Shown: one piece after another, positions 45,308 through 57,855 of the stretch | Layout: each line of letters begins with the position of its first letter | How positions within the stretch are numbered: position 1 is the stretch's first letter | Source of the DNA: Blasia pusilla | Taxonomy: Eukaryota > Marchantiophyta > Marchantiopsida > Blasiales | Assembly (NCBI GenBank): GCA_050084515.1 | Contig: CM114271.1 | Coordinates: 59,458,001-59,522,000, forward strand | DNA: 64,000 bases | Direction of reading: 5' to 3' | The notes under the pieces: model-generated | What the model saw: only the letters and a program-made list of their open reading frames with translations | The model's database searches: none | What the model was told of the DNA's origin: nothing | Position numbers and translations under genes: made by a program

Positions 45308-46718
45308 CCCTGTCCTGCGTGACCTCCAACTCATTCATGGAATTGCGGAGACTTTAATCAATCTTAGTCCCCCTTTTACGATCACATAGACAAATATCGA
45401 CCGACGTTTCAACCTACTGACGTAGAAAGCTGGCGCACGGTCTTCAGACTATCTCGCTCTAGGCTAAAGAGCTTTCTGCGTTTAGCCTGAAACGTGTCTA
45501 GCGGCTCCTAAAGTCTTGCGAACCACCAACTTGGTCTTCGACATGTGCCTGCCTTCCGTTGGAGATTTTATTTCGTTTCGTTCGGAATGACACGACTCTT
45601 ACCGGGAACACCTGATAGAGCAGCCGCTTCTCAGCTCAGGACGGTTTGTCAGCATAAGAGTTGCACGGTCAGCCGTCTATTAATCACACAAGAGAACTCG
45701 AAGCAAGAAGGGCATACCCACGAGTGTTCATATCTTTCCGAACATCAACGAAATTTTGTGAAGACGGCAAGCTCATGACAAATGAAAATCGTAGATCTCG
45801 AGATCGTCCTAGATCGTAGACACTAGATTACTACGGAATCTGGACGAGACACCGGATCAGACTATTGGCTGACTATCACACAACAGTTCGGGAAATCGAT
45901 TGCAAAATCGGGTCCAAATCCCGACCAGTAGTCTCTTGATCTTTATTGAGCTGAAGAAACACATAATGTCAACAGAAGAATGAATCGGTGTATAGTGCCA
46001 TTAGAGTGAGGACTTTCAACTCCGTCTCTGTGGATGCACTGTCAGTAATGAGTTTAATTTTTTACGATTTGACCGAACGCTCTCTCTCTCTCTTTCTATG
46101 ATGTCATGTTACACACAATTTGCAGCGCCTGACAAAGTCTAAGTATATAATGAGTATAATAGCTCTTCTTTTTACACTATCAAAACAAACCTATCTCACA
46201 ATCTCCAGCAAAATCGGTAAATACAATTGACTCGGAGTGAGCTTCAAGGAGCCCTTCTAGCTGTAGCCGCCCAGTGCACGACGCACCTCCATGGAACCTC
46301 ATTTTCCATCCACCTGCGCTTCCAGACGGATACTCTCTTCTAATCCACAATGGGTCTTCCGAGTTTGGGCATGACACCCAATTGAATCCTCGATAGATAC
46401 ATCTACAGACAGTCCTGCTCGCTCCCTGGAAGGCGTCAATTTTGCCACGAGCCAGCGTGTCCTTACGGTTTGATTGAATCGCCTCGGTAGATATCTCCAT
46501 GGCAGAGGGCAGATATTTCTTCTCTTGCTCGAGTGCTCAACCACCGACATCGGCGAGAATCTGCTCATACTGGTGCTGGGCATTGAATCGCTTCTTATCT
46601 CAGTTCTCCACGCGTTACCAATTTACTCAGAGGACAGGACAGCGCATGCATGCCTGTAGATGTCTTCCAAGCCGAAGACGATACCGAAATATGATTTTAA
46701 ATGGCTACCAGACCCGAC
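45308..46718. other. Intergenic island sequence, 3' of the third secreted-protein gene
   Basis: Should contain the 3' untranslated region of the gene at 46,719-47,126 near its right end. Minus-strand frames at 46,180-46,583 overlap in two phases and have no recognised features. Confidence 0.35.
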
Positions 46719-47126
46719 TTACGGACCTCCCAGTCGATTGCTTCCTGGACTGGGCCCTCGTGGCGGTGGTCGCGTACTTCTGGGGAGCATCTGAAATACA
46801 GGAGGCTTCCTTGATCCCATATCCGTTGAATCCTTTGTCCGTGAATCCTGCTGCTCTGAATCCTCAGTCTGTGGCAAAACATCTGGAAGCGACTCCGAGG
46901 GTTCTGTAGTGGGTAATTGACGATCCTCCCTGATTCCCAGTGATGGCGTTGATTGATGTTGGGCTGGCAAGCCGGGGGTCTGGAGTTCTTCCTGAGACCT
47001 GGTCTCACCCACATCCACGAGAACGACTCTTCCTGGCATCGGTCTACCGCATAGAACTGGCGGTGTTCGCAAGAGCACAATCAAAGCAAGGACAGTGCAG
47101 AGCCGTGCAAAAGAGGAACTGGACAT
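46719..47126 (-). CDS. Small secreted IDA-like peptide precursor
   Basis: Frame of 135 residues from the ATG at 47,126. This start gives MSSSSFARLCTVLALIVLLR and a signal-peptide cleavage near residue 26; in-frame ATGs at 47,141 and 47,222 would add residues before the hydrophobic core. The middle is acidic, rich in Thr, Ser, Pro and Glu. Residues 111-130 (46,737-46,796) read FQMLPRSTRPPPRGPSPGSN. They align without gaps to the extended IDA peptide, with Phe-1, Leu-Pro-Arg at 4-6, Pro-Pro at 11-12, Gly-Pro-Ser at 14-16 and Asn-20. Only five residues follow. The GPSPGSN part also recalls PIP peptides. Probably an extracellular signalling ligand; its receptor and role are inferred from the family. 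Confidence 0.72.
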   Translation of the reverse strand: MSSSSFARLCTVLALIVLLRTPPVLCGRPMPGRVVLVDVGETRSQEELQTPGLPAQHQSTPSLGIREDRQLPTTEPSESLPDVLPQTEDSEQQDSRTKDSTDMGSRKPPVFQMLPRSTRPPPRGPSPGSNRLGGP

Positions 47127-47355
47127 GGCATTGAATGCCATGTCGGCAAGTGTCTCTAGAAGAGTTTTGAAATTACTTCTAGAGATCGACACATAAATGC
47201 GAGGGAGAAGACGTAGAAACACGAGGAGGCAAACACAACAAGATAAGTCTCATTAGAGCTTCAGTTTTCCGTTTCATATCATTGCTCGATCGAGCAACGA
47301 GCTCAGCTACACATACAAAGTGGCAAGAGAGAGAGAGAGAGAGAGAGAGAGTTCA
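47127..47355 (-). promoter_or_regulatory. 5' flank of the third secreted-protein gene
   Basis: On the coding strand a (CT)n run (47,326-47,351) lies about 200 bases upstream of the start, as is common in plant promoters and 5' leaders. A 16-base perfect palindrome, TTGCTCGATCGAGCAA, lies at 47,282-47,297. No clear TATA box chosen. Confidence 0.35.
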
Positions 47356-49130
47356 ACTTGAGCTTGGCCAAGAAGACAATTTACAGCACAGTAGACAGAA
47401 CATTTTATGAGATCCGTTCCAACGCTACTACAATTTCCGCTCAAGAGGGAGGCAACTACTTCCAGTGCGAGTGCGAGTGCGAGAATGGGGGGAATCTCTT
47501 TGACCCTGGCGTAGTCAGGTATACAGTGACATGGAACTTGTTTCTGAAGCTGCGCGTTTAGTGGGTGTTCGTGTACAAGTCATGTGAGTGGGTTGACGAA
47601 AAAAAATAAGACTATTAAAAAGCGCAATCGAGGATAGACGCCATTTCAATTCACGTGCACGCTAGTTCCCATCTCCTCCTCACGCTTCGGCTCTTGGCAC
47701 ACCACGATACTTCAGGCAGCCCATTCGAAGGCATGAAAGGGCCATAGCTCATTCTATGAAGTCCTGGCATGCTTCCCTTCATTTCCTGCGCTTCCCTCGT
47801 TGCGGTCCACCTGGCCACCTGGTTCTCCTTCGCACTGTTCGTTACGTGAAGAGCGCCCAGCATTTATGTTCATCCATCTGCATTTTCTTCGGATCGCAGA
47901 TTTTGACAAGCAATCTAACCCCGCTGGATTCCGACCGCTCTGGGACCACCCTCAATGAGTCGTCGCGAGCAGGCCAAAGTCGCGACCCAGAATAGCAAAA
48001 TGTCAGCCCAAGTTCACACACTACCAGAGGTGATCGCCGTTTCCAACGTGCCTTCCCACAACATGTCACTTGCCACAGTCCTTGTTCTGCTCAACTCCTC
48101 GCTTGCTGCGCCCCCAGCACCCAACACGGACAGCCGGTCCAGTACCCTCCGCTCCAATCCTCTCCCTTCTTTCCTCCGACGGTCTCGACTCTCGACATAA
48201 GGGCGCACCCACCTCGGGGTCCGTCCACGGGATCACTCCTCCTCCCGCTCCTTTCCTACCATCCCGGCGCTTGGCTCTTCTCTGGATCCGCCTCACAGAA
48301 ATGTCAAAGCGCACCTCTGGATCGGTTGTCTGGACCGAAACCCACCGAACGCACCCACAGTTTGCTCGGTTCGCACATATGATGCATTGCCTCCTTACGT
48401 CCGAAGTATGAACGATTGTCTCTCTCTCCCTGCAGAAGCGGCGCTACAGTGCCGCCACCGTAATGAATCAATGAATCAAATAACACAATCAATGCGTCCT
48501 TCTTTGCGCTGATCTTCTCTTCGCTTCCTTCCAAGACGACTCGAGCTTGGCGACAAGTTTCGGGAGAATTTCTCTAGACACAGCTACGTACTCCAATTCT
48601 TCGCAAAATGCCAGGCCTACGCCAACACCCTCCACTGTAGGCACACAGGCAGCTGTGTTCAGCAGTAACTTCCTTCCTTCCATGACGTTCCTTCCCCGCT
48701 CATTCCCTCCCCACATCACGACTCTCCCTCCCTCCCTCCCTCCCTCTCTCGGACGATGGCGCTCTCTCCACCCTCCTTGCCTGCACTTCCGTCAACGGCG
48801 CCCTTCCCATGCGTTCTTATCAAATGTTCCTGGCACGTGGCGCCACGATTATCCCCTTCCTCCTCTCCATCAAAGGTCAGCGCTCGTCCCTCTTCTCCCG
48901 TGATCCCATCGCATCCCAGCCTTCGCCGGATGGGGCGGGGGGTGCTTACCGCACAACCACAGACAAACCGCTCTTTCTTCCGCCGGGCCCCGCTCCCAAC
49001 AACAGCGAGCGAATGAGTCGTGAGGGGGCCGGTCCACCTTGTCCTTTTCCTTTTTAACGGCCGTCTGCATAGTCCGTCCACATATGAATTTGCGGGATGC
49101 AAAAGAATTGGAAGGCAATGAATGAAGATA
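47356..49130. other. Right part of the second island, no assigned gene
   Basis: Less AT-rich with pyrimidine-rich runs (CCCTCC repeats near 48,720-48,750). Many overlapping open frames in all phases reflect composition. None has a signal peptide with a conserved C-terminal block or a recognised domain. Confidence 0.35.
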
Positions 49131-50739
49131 CCCCATTATGAGATTAAAATATTAAAAAGAAAACAAAACTCGTCCCTATTTTATCTTCAATATTAATTTC
49201 GTAGTGTTTTTCATTAAATGATATTTGAAAATATATAATTCTGATCACCACGTGGCATTTTTAAACATGTCGTCGTTAAAAAAATTTGACTTGTATTCAC
49301 GTAAGATAATATAGAAATATTTTATATTTTCACATTTCGTTTGATGAAAAATAAAAATTTTCATATTCAATTTTGGTTTTTTTATTTTGATGGAAATTTT
49401 TGGTGGGAGCTAAAGAACCTCCAAAGTTGGAAGAACAAATATCCTTGTAGAAGGTCCACTAAAACCTGTGCACTAACAACGGGGCATAATATTAAAATCA
49501 ACTCACTTACTATTTTAAATGGACCTAAGGTAGGAGTGAAATGTTTTGCTCCTTGTTGAATTTTTTTTTACTTATCATAGAAACTCCCTTCCTTCGTTAA
49601 TAATAAAGATGTGCGACCAAACATGGATTTCAACCCCCTCTCGCCTTTAGACACGTAACTTTTTTTATAAGGAAGCGACGGGAATTGGCAAGGCTCCCCT
49701 TACCAGCCAAACAGGAAAGAGACACAAAATTGAAGCCTTCCGCGTGAACCCTCTCGGACTTCTTTCTCCCTTGACTTTTGACTTTTCTCCTAGAAAAGAT
49801 TTTCTCCGAGTCACGGTTGGATCGAGGGAATGGGGGGTGCACGAAACGGGCCAACAAACGTTCTCGGGGACTTTACCCCGGATTATTTGTCAATGTTCAT
49901 GGGAGAATGTCCGCAATTTCGCGGCCCGAAAATGTGGCTCTCGTTTCAAGGACAAGGAGAAAAGTGAAACATGAGGTTTACTTCCATGATTTTCTTTCAA
50001 AAGCGGGAATTTCTATGGAGGAAGGTGGCGGAGTTATGAGAAGTTTTGTCGTTCTGGTTTGACCCTGTGTAGCTTTAGCTCCTTAAGTTCTGGATCTCGG
50101 AATCAAGAACTGGACGATCTCGACGTGAACGGTACGCATGCACTATTAGTTTTCAGTTGGTCGACACTGGATGAACTCTTCTTCATGGAAATTTAATATT
50201 AAGAAGTTTATTTCAATTTTTACTCGTGTATTTTGAGAATTCATTTTCCTTTAAAATGAAGCATTACCGTCGAAAAAGGCTTCTTGTCGTTCATAAAGCA
50301 GCGTTATTGGATGGAGATCTCGCGGCATTATTTTCCATTTTCCACGATTTAAATTATTATTTTGGGACGGAGGAACTGTTTCTTTTGGATTCCACAATCT
50401 TTGGCTTTCGTTCACAATTCTGGTGCCATTGTGAGCCAAAGAGACCCTCATTCCACCAAACCCAAATGGCGTGAGTAAAAGGTGGATGTGATGCTTCCGA
50501 AAAACATGGATCATATGAATAATATGCATGCATGGAAGGGTCACTAGAGGTATAATATCACATAAAGGTGATACCCCACTTTGTTTGAAAAGGAATAATG
50601 TGTGCTCTCCCCCCATATCACCCATTTCTCAGTAAATTGTGATGAAGTGCTTCTACTCTAACTCAATTTCAGTAATCCTTGGACTATTTTGAGGATGCTT
50701 AAACATGAGGCATCATCTTAGTATCATCTTCCATCAATG
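49131..50739. other. AT-rich spacer, no gene seen
   Basis: Sharp return to AT-rich sequence after the island. Open frames up to 124 codons (50,251-50,625 minus) show no recognised features. Confidence 0.35.
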
Positions 50740-51330
50740 ATCTTACTATTCTTGCGACTCCAATGACATCTTTTATAGTGGATCGGTGAGGATCTATAGG
50801 TTGCCGTTCCATTACCCTCGTTGAATGCACGAGAAGGTCGAGGATGATCTACTAACGACTAGGATAATCTAAGAGAGCAAGTTTTCCTTTTATTATGGCT
50901 CATTTGGAGCCATATTGAGGAACTTATTATTTCAAATAAGTTCTAATTAAGAGTATTTTAGACATCTTATTTTTGGAAGTGGTCCTTGACCCCTTGATGT
51001 AGGTCAAGAGCTAAGGAGATAATCTTTGAGCCCAAGTTACTTAGGAGAGAGAGAAGGGGAGAGGGAAGGGGTATATACCCAAGCAAAGAGTGTGTTTGGG
51101 AGCTCATTTTCTTTTTGTTAAACCTCTTTGCATGAGACGGCAAAGCTAGGCTCCCTCTTACCTTGTGAGGAATCCCAAGCCTCTCGTAAGGAGAATGAGT
51201 TTGGCTTGACATAAGAGAGAGATGGAGAGTGTGTGCATGAGTTGAAATTGTACGATTTATAAGAGATATTTTGGTACATAGTTGTCTTTGTATTCAGATG
51301 TCATGAGTGCAAATGGGAGGTGTATACTAA
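50740..51330 (+). repeat. Isolated Ty3-type LTR (plus)
   Basis: Colinear with the other LTRs: CTAAGAGAGCAAGTTTTCCTTT, GGTCAAGAGCTAAGGAGA, the GGGGTATATACCC box near 51,068-51,080, the CTTTTTGTTAAACCTC block, CCCAAGCCTCTCGTAAGG, a short GA run, and GAGATATTTTGGTA at 51,262. Start and end are diverged. No internal sequence attached. Confidence 0.65.
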
Positions 51331-53308
51331 GAAGACAAGTACAAATCAAGAAGAGTTAGAAGACCCCAAACCCCTATCTTCATTTAAAGAAGAATTGAAG
51401 TTTATATGTTATGATGGGAAAGAAATGATATAGATTTTTAGCCATGAAAATAATATATATCATGATGCAATATGTTGGACTAATAGGCTATCTTAACTTA
51501 TCTCAAAATTTTTTAAGATCAAAAAAATTTGACTTCATTTCACCATTGAAATTTTGGATGCCCTAGTCATGAAGGCACAAATATTATCTTAATGAACTTA
51601 CATTTTGGTTATATAATTTCCACTTAATATGATTAGTTAAAGTAAGGACATAAGTGATGTTAGTCATACTATTTTAGTTTATTTATGGGCATTATCATTG
51701 ACTCCTAAATCAAAAATTTGAGAGATTCTTCTATTTTGACACAAATAAATATAAAATAGAGAAGTTAACATGATAGATGCGGAAATCTTGTCTTGATCAT
51801 AGAGAGGAACTTCTTTTAAGAGAAATTTCCATTTATGTTTTTTTTCTTGTGTTAGATAATTTAAAAAGTACAAACAAAAAAAACTTTCAAAAAATCTATA
51901 TGTTTAGTGTATACATGAGCATATTCACCTTAGTGTTGACTAGTGACAATATTTTTAACAAAGGGATATTAAGTTATATATATCCAAATGAATTCTTTAA
52001 CACATGCTTAACTTTTGGGCTTAGTCTACCTCTACATCACTTGTCTTTGAGATTTGTAGACCAATTATGCAGCTTTGAAAAAACATAATTGGCTCAAAGG
52101 GATAAGAAAAGGGGACTTGACTGGCAATTTTTGGATTTATGTGACATGTCATAGATGATGAAATAATCACAAGAAAAACCATCAAAGAAAATTTTCTTTC
52201 CAAAATCCACATGTCCCATTCATTGAATCTAACTCTGGTTTACTTTTTGATCCATGTACATTTCAGTTCCCTATGCATCCATCTTTTGCTTGAATATTAA
52301 TAAGTTAGATTATCAAGTTCAATTTTTATATAAGGTTGGAATTCACTTGCCTACTTTTGTGTTTTCTCACGAGAAATTTTTCTAGGAGTTTGGTGTACAT
52401 GACAATTGGAAGCAATGCAAATTTTAATGAGAAAGATGACTACACATGTTATATAGTGTATAAAGAGATTATTGAAAAAAAAAGGGAAAAATTCATAGTT
52501 TCTTATTAACGATGTTTAACATGTGAATGGCACACGGTTCTTGCTTTTCATTAGACATCCCATCATTGGCATGATGTCTTTTCTTTACCAACTTGGAAAC
52601 CCAAAACCCCATATAATACATAATTTTCTTGAAATTTTCCCAAAAATTCCATACCAAATACACTATCTTGAATATTTTGGTGAACCTTGGGAATTTGTTT
52701 GATAGGGTGATGGTGCAACATTGTTACTTTATATATTATTGATCCCTAAGCAATGCAAACAAATATCTAAATAATATCTTTGCCTAAGCTCAAATAACTA
52801 CCTACTTCTAAGAGGACCCTTAAGATAGTCGTGCTTGGCCAATTGCTACTAACATATTTGTATTGTAAATGAAATTAATTTTTAATGAGTCCTTCTCCTT
52901 GGGCTAGTGTGACCTCATAATTCATCCCTCTCCTCTCTCCATCCAAATTTTGCAAGCTTTTAATATGGTATTATTAAAGTCTTTTTGCATTGCAAAGTAT
53001 ATAATGCGTGCAAGATATGTGAATAAACCTCATAAAAAAAATTAACTTGTATTTTCAAATTTACAAAGAAATGTGTCGGGATGGGAGAGAATGTTTGACA
53101 TCGACGATCAACCACATGGATGTTAAGATAATCCTCTCATGATGGTATAGATTGGTGGCAAAAAACATCTTATATGAACTTAAATTTGTAAGACTAAATG
53201 AGATGCAGGGTTGTAGTGATAAACCGGTTATTCACATTACATAACCTTCCAAAGAACTATAAATTCGAGACCAACTTGGGTTCCCTACAATAAGATCTTT
53301 TCATGAAT
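51331..53308. other. AT-rich region, no gene seen
   Basis: Very AT-rich. A 103-codon frame at 51,777-52,088 is unassigned. Nothing matches the other repeats in this window. Confidence 0.35.
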
Positions 53309-54736
53309 ACTAGTTAGCATGCCCTTGCTTGCACACCAAAATATTTTAAGAATTAATTAAAATTAGATTTTAAAAAAATTTAGAATAGAATCTCAATTTT
53401 TTGAAATCTTAAAGGAATTCTAACATTACACTTTTAAATTAAAATTCCACAAAATTTTAAACAATACCCACTCCTTCCTATCTATTCTTCTTGCCAAATT
53501 ACATCCACTAACTAAACTATTAGTTAATACTAATCAATTAAATCATTTCCTTCTTCCAGGGATATTCATTTTCCTTTCCCATGGAAAGAAAAAATAAATT
53601 CAAAACTTTCATCAATTTATTTTAATAGAAAATTAATTGTGACATGTATTGTTGATACTTAAATTTTTTAATTATCTTTATTAAATTCAATTCCTTCTTT
53701 CAAAATGACATGTTTCAGCAACATAAAAAACTTTTTAAAAAAAATATTAGAATTTAAAAGGGATTTTCTAAAATTAATTTTGTTTTAATCATATAAATTT
53801 CTAATAATATAGCAAAATTTTATTATTTAAGAATAATAGTTTTATGTTGAAATGCATGATTACGAGCATTAAAAAAAAAATCACCCAACGTACAAATTAG
53901 ACTTTTTGCTCTTTGAATGTCTCTAACGACGAATAAATTGTCCCTACAGTAGAATGGAAAAAGATACATAATCCAATACTAGTTGTCGAGTACAAGGAAA
54001 CATCGCATGACACGTTTGTAGTTTGCTTTATGAATGTTAAATATATATACGCAGTATTACCCACTGTATCACTCTTAAATACTAACTTGAAACGCTAAGA
54101 ATCCAAGAGGTAACGATTCCATTAAGGCTTCAAGCAGATTCCCAGTTTGTCGGAGCTTGTTATTAAGATTACGCAGCGGATCTTCTCTTCACACCCCCCT
54201 AATTGCACTTTCTTAAGCATTTAAAATAGTCCTCTTACACGGGTCCCACCAATACAGTGCACAGACAAATGTGCATAGACTAATATGGGACGAAATAGGG
54301 AGTTTCTGTTTCGGGTTCGTTCTTTTCTTTTAATAAAAACTTTTTTCTTAAAGTGGTCATCAGGTGATGACATGCCTCTTCAAAACTGAATTGCTTTTTA
54401 AATATTTATGTTGTATTTTTTTTAATTCACGTTTGATATTGAAGTGGAAATAATTTATCAATAAAATTTAACTAATAATTTAAATATTTTGTGGTATTTT
54501 GGTGGAAGGATTGGAAGGAGATGAGTGGTTATTATTTAAACTTTTATGAAAAGGTGAAATTATTAAGGGAGTGTGATGTTATTTAAATTTTAATTGAAAA
54601 ATGCAGTTATTTAGAAGAGTGCTATATTATCATTCCTTTCATATTTAAGAACATAAAAAATTAGATATTTTTTATGAAATTAGAAATATTATTATTAAAA
54701 AATAACTTTCATGTGCAAGCATGGATGCTAGCTCGT
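53309..54736. mobile_element. Non-autonomous element with ACTAGT-type inverted termini, copy Y
   Basis: The left end is ACTAGTTAGCATGCCCTTGC (then TTGCACACC). The right end, inverted, is ACGAGCTAGCATCCATGCTT (then GCACATG), making an inverted repeat of about 28 bases. The interior near the right end resembles copy X. No coding capacity in 1.4 kb, which is very AT-rich. Confidence 0.5.
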
Positions 54737-55140
54737 ATTGTAACGTGTAGTATGGGTCAAATTATTCTTGTCTAGCATGTCCATATGTACGATTATGATA
54801 CTCAAAGCATGAGGAGAAAGGCCATCTAGTGGAGATGGAAAATTTTAAGGGGTTTGTTTGTAGTTTTTTTTTGTTGTTGTAACTTTTTCACTCTAAGATT
54901 CAACTTGTTCATATTCTTAAATTTCAATCTGGGAATTTTTTCCTTTACTTAAGTCAGGGTTTTTCAAAGTTCTTGGGATTTTTGGACCTCTTTCTCTCAT
55001 GAATATCCTCATACATTTTTAAACATAATCTCACCCATTAAGCTTTTCTTATAGTGTGATCCGGGTCACAATCGATTCAAAAGATTCTTGTTGGTTTTCT
55101 CAATCTTTTGCTAGCTAGGCCTAACATTATAACCTCATTC
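54737..55140. other. AT-rich spacer, no gene seen
   Basis: No recognised sequence between copy Y and the LINE-type relic. Confidence 0.35.
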
Positions 55141-55830
55141 CTTCAAATCGGGCATCGTATGGGTGGCTTGTATCCCTTCCACTTCTAAATCCATGCCAAA
55201 GGTTCATTCCATATCTTGTGGTAAGGAGTTTTCTCCTATTGGGATCAAAAGATATCATCAATTTTGTCGATCCATGCATGGGCCTTCAATCCGTAACCCA
55301 ATACCACCTCCTATTGCACTCGCAACGCTGCCCACAATAGCACCTTGGACTTGGTTAAATCAAAATTTATTTCCTTAGCTCTTTCCATCCTTGTCTCCCT
55401 CAACTTGGACTCATTTCTCACATTCCTCTTGCTCTTCGCCCCATCACCTAACAAGGATTTCTTTTCCCATCACAAAGGTTAGTGTGTGATCCCATAGATA
55501 TAGATATTTGGTACCTTCTATTATTCTTCCCCTAATGGGTTTTATTTCTCCCTTCAAGCGATGGTGCGGTGGGTCATTGTGACATCTCCACGACTGTTCA
55601 ACGCTTTATGTCTGGTGATTGGGAAAATCTTCAAAATGAGGATTTACTTCGAGCCGAGGCCTTAGCAGCGGCTCATCCCACTCAACATGCCAATTCAAGG
55701 AGGCCTTCAGTACAACAATGTCTTCGATAAAATGCTTGGGCTAATACTCGAAGGGCATGAAAACGTGTAATAGAAAAGAGTGGGCCACCTATGAGATCAC
55801 CTTCATACGTGCTATAAGCTGATTGGAGAA
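55141..55830 (+). pseudogene. LINE-type element, N-terminal region (copy 2)
   Basis: The frame 55,163-55,378 includes VHSISCGKEFSPIGIKRYHQ followed by FC, a zinc-finger-like pattern (C...H...C) of the kind found at the N-terminus of LINEs with restriction-like endonucleases. Further on (about 55,590-55,730) FMSGDWENLQNEDLLRAEAL and SRRPSVQQCLR appear in broken frames. This is separated from the RT part at 57,856 by other sequence. Assignment to the same element is inferred from family order. Confidence 0.4.
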
Positions 55831-56570
55831 TACTATATTCTCCAAAAGTAGTACGGTGAGAATAGATATATTATGTATCATAGGAATGGAATGGAAAAAT
55901 GGAATCAGACTTGCAAGTTATCGTCTTGCACAATGTAACTCATGAAATGTGGTTGCACGAGATATTGAATTGAATGCGCTAGCTACACCAACTTGACTTA
56001 CTACCCACTCTAGATGAATATTAAGAGTGGAGCATATTCCTGAACCACAACCTCATAACCACCAAGGATTACCACTCTAAATTGATGAGAAAATAATTGG
56101 GGACTAAAGTGAGGATGAAACTGCAAGCAACGGGATTGACTAACCAAGCGATATACAACCTCTTCAATAGCCAAAGGATGAACACCAATGACCAAAAGGA
56201 GACTTATACAAAGCCAATAAACGACAAGCCCCCAAGAGCCTAGAGATAGATTATGGCAGAGGACTTGTCACGATATGTGCGCACACCTTAAATAGAGAGA
56301 TAAAGCCACTTGCCAAATTTTCCAAAATAAGAAATTATGAAGATGCCCAAACACCATGCCTAATATCCTATCTATTCACTGATAAGTGAGGAGTATGAAG
56401 AAAAACCCTTGTGAAATCCTTCAAATCAAGTTCCAAGTCAAGATCCCTTGTATAGTCTTCCACAAAAGATGGTGCATCACTACTTGAAGGAGGATGGAGA
56501 GCTTCAAAAATTGCCACTGTACCCAATGCTCGACTTGTACATAAAAACTCACAAGCTTGTCCCAAAAGTA
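55831..56570. other. Unassigned segment inside the LINE-type relic
   Basis: No gene recognised. It lies between the LINE N-terminal region and Ty3 fragment F. Confidence 0.35.
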
Positions 56571-57855
56571 GCTTGTTTGGGATAACCAGGTATAGCAATT
56601 AGTGGAGTCGAATGCCGATGAGGGAGAGCGAGCAATGGGATTCCCCACAGGAGTGAAGGCAGTACCGTCATTATCAGAGGCATCACGACGTCATATCTTG
56701 GATTAGGCGATGGACTTGAACTACTTAACATGGATTATCAGCTTTGGAGTAGCTGAGCAACGTTGTTTGAGGTTGTGAGAGATCACATCTATTGGGTTGG
56801 TGAGCCCCATGCTTACCGAGACGGTTTGAGGCAGTAGTTGGGAGCCAGACTCAAGGAGGTCGATACACTAGGGGTGATTGGGAGAGAGATCCTTGGAATT
56901 CTTGGGATGTTTTTCAGGTACGCGAGGAGATTATAGCTACATCATTAATTGAGCGTGGTTCCGAGTACTGTAGAGGAGATCACATTTTGCACTTGGTTGA
57001 AGGGGAGCAGTCGAGTCATGTTGTTCGAGATAGGGTTGTGCCATAGCAACCACCGATACCCGCACGTGAAAGTCCTACCATAGTCACGATGGAGACTAGG
57101 GAGCCAAATATGGGCCCTAAGTTGACACGAGGAAAGCGACGCCGGTATATCAGTTCGTGAGGAGTTGTAGGAGTTGGTTTGCATTCAATATGCAAGATTT
57201 GGGTACGTTGAAAGGTCGATCCCGATTGTTGGAATTGGCTACCATCCTAAGTTGTAAATAATTAGGAAGACAAGATGGCAAGATGTTGTCACATCTTGTT
57301 GACCGTGATCACTTATCGTTTGGAATTCTGGTAACTTCTTCTTTTGGAAAAACTAACTATGAAATTACTTTCCCTTCCGAGATAAAAGTGTGTAGGAAAG
57401 TTTCCAACAAGTTTCTTTGAGCCAGATAACATCAATTGCCTATCAGATTGGAGGACAAGTAGCATACGACATTTTGGGGCATCGATCCTCACGGGAAGGA
57501 TTTTTTGTAGTACTAGTAGTGGCGGTTCTTACCATTTGGGTTAATGAATGCCCCGGTTGAGTTTCAAGGGGTCATGGATAGGATCTTGGCAGATCTGGAT
57601 TTTGCTAGGTGTTATATTGATGACATCATAGTCTTTAGCGCCACGGTTGAGGAGCATAAGCAACATCTGGAAGAGGTGTTTTGATGATTGCAATTACATG
57701 GGCTGAAGCTACATCAGGATAGTGCACGTTCTCCTACGACCAGATTGAGTATCTGGATCAAACCATATATCCAGGTGGCCTTGGTGTGCAGCAGACAAAG
57801 GTAGGGGCTATTTCACACATTCCACGCCCTACACATGTAAATCGAGTTTGTATCT
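56571..57855 (+). mobile_element. Ty3-type fragment F (DNMT end to RT), nested in the LINE-type relic
   Basis: From 56,571 it reads VWDNQV, stop, QLVESNADEGERAMGFPTGV (methyltransferase motif IX) and AMDLNYLTWIISFGV (motif X), then the linker to about 57,215. About 200 unrelated bases (57,216-57,415) follow, replacing the first half of RT. RT resumes with QLPIRLEDK-like sequence and DFARCYIDDIIVF (57,597-57,636), ending in the connection region at about 57,850. It has no LTR at either end. Inactive. Confidence 0.75.

Noticed and set aside
48816-49057. FLPPGPAPNN resembling an IDA-type block
   Set aside because: No signal peptide in frame, spacing does not match the 20-residue pattern, and the region is generally Pro-rich in several frames.
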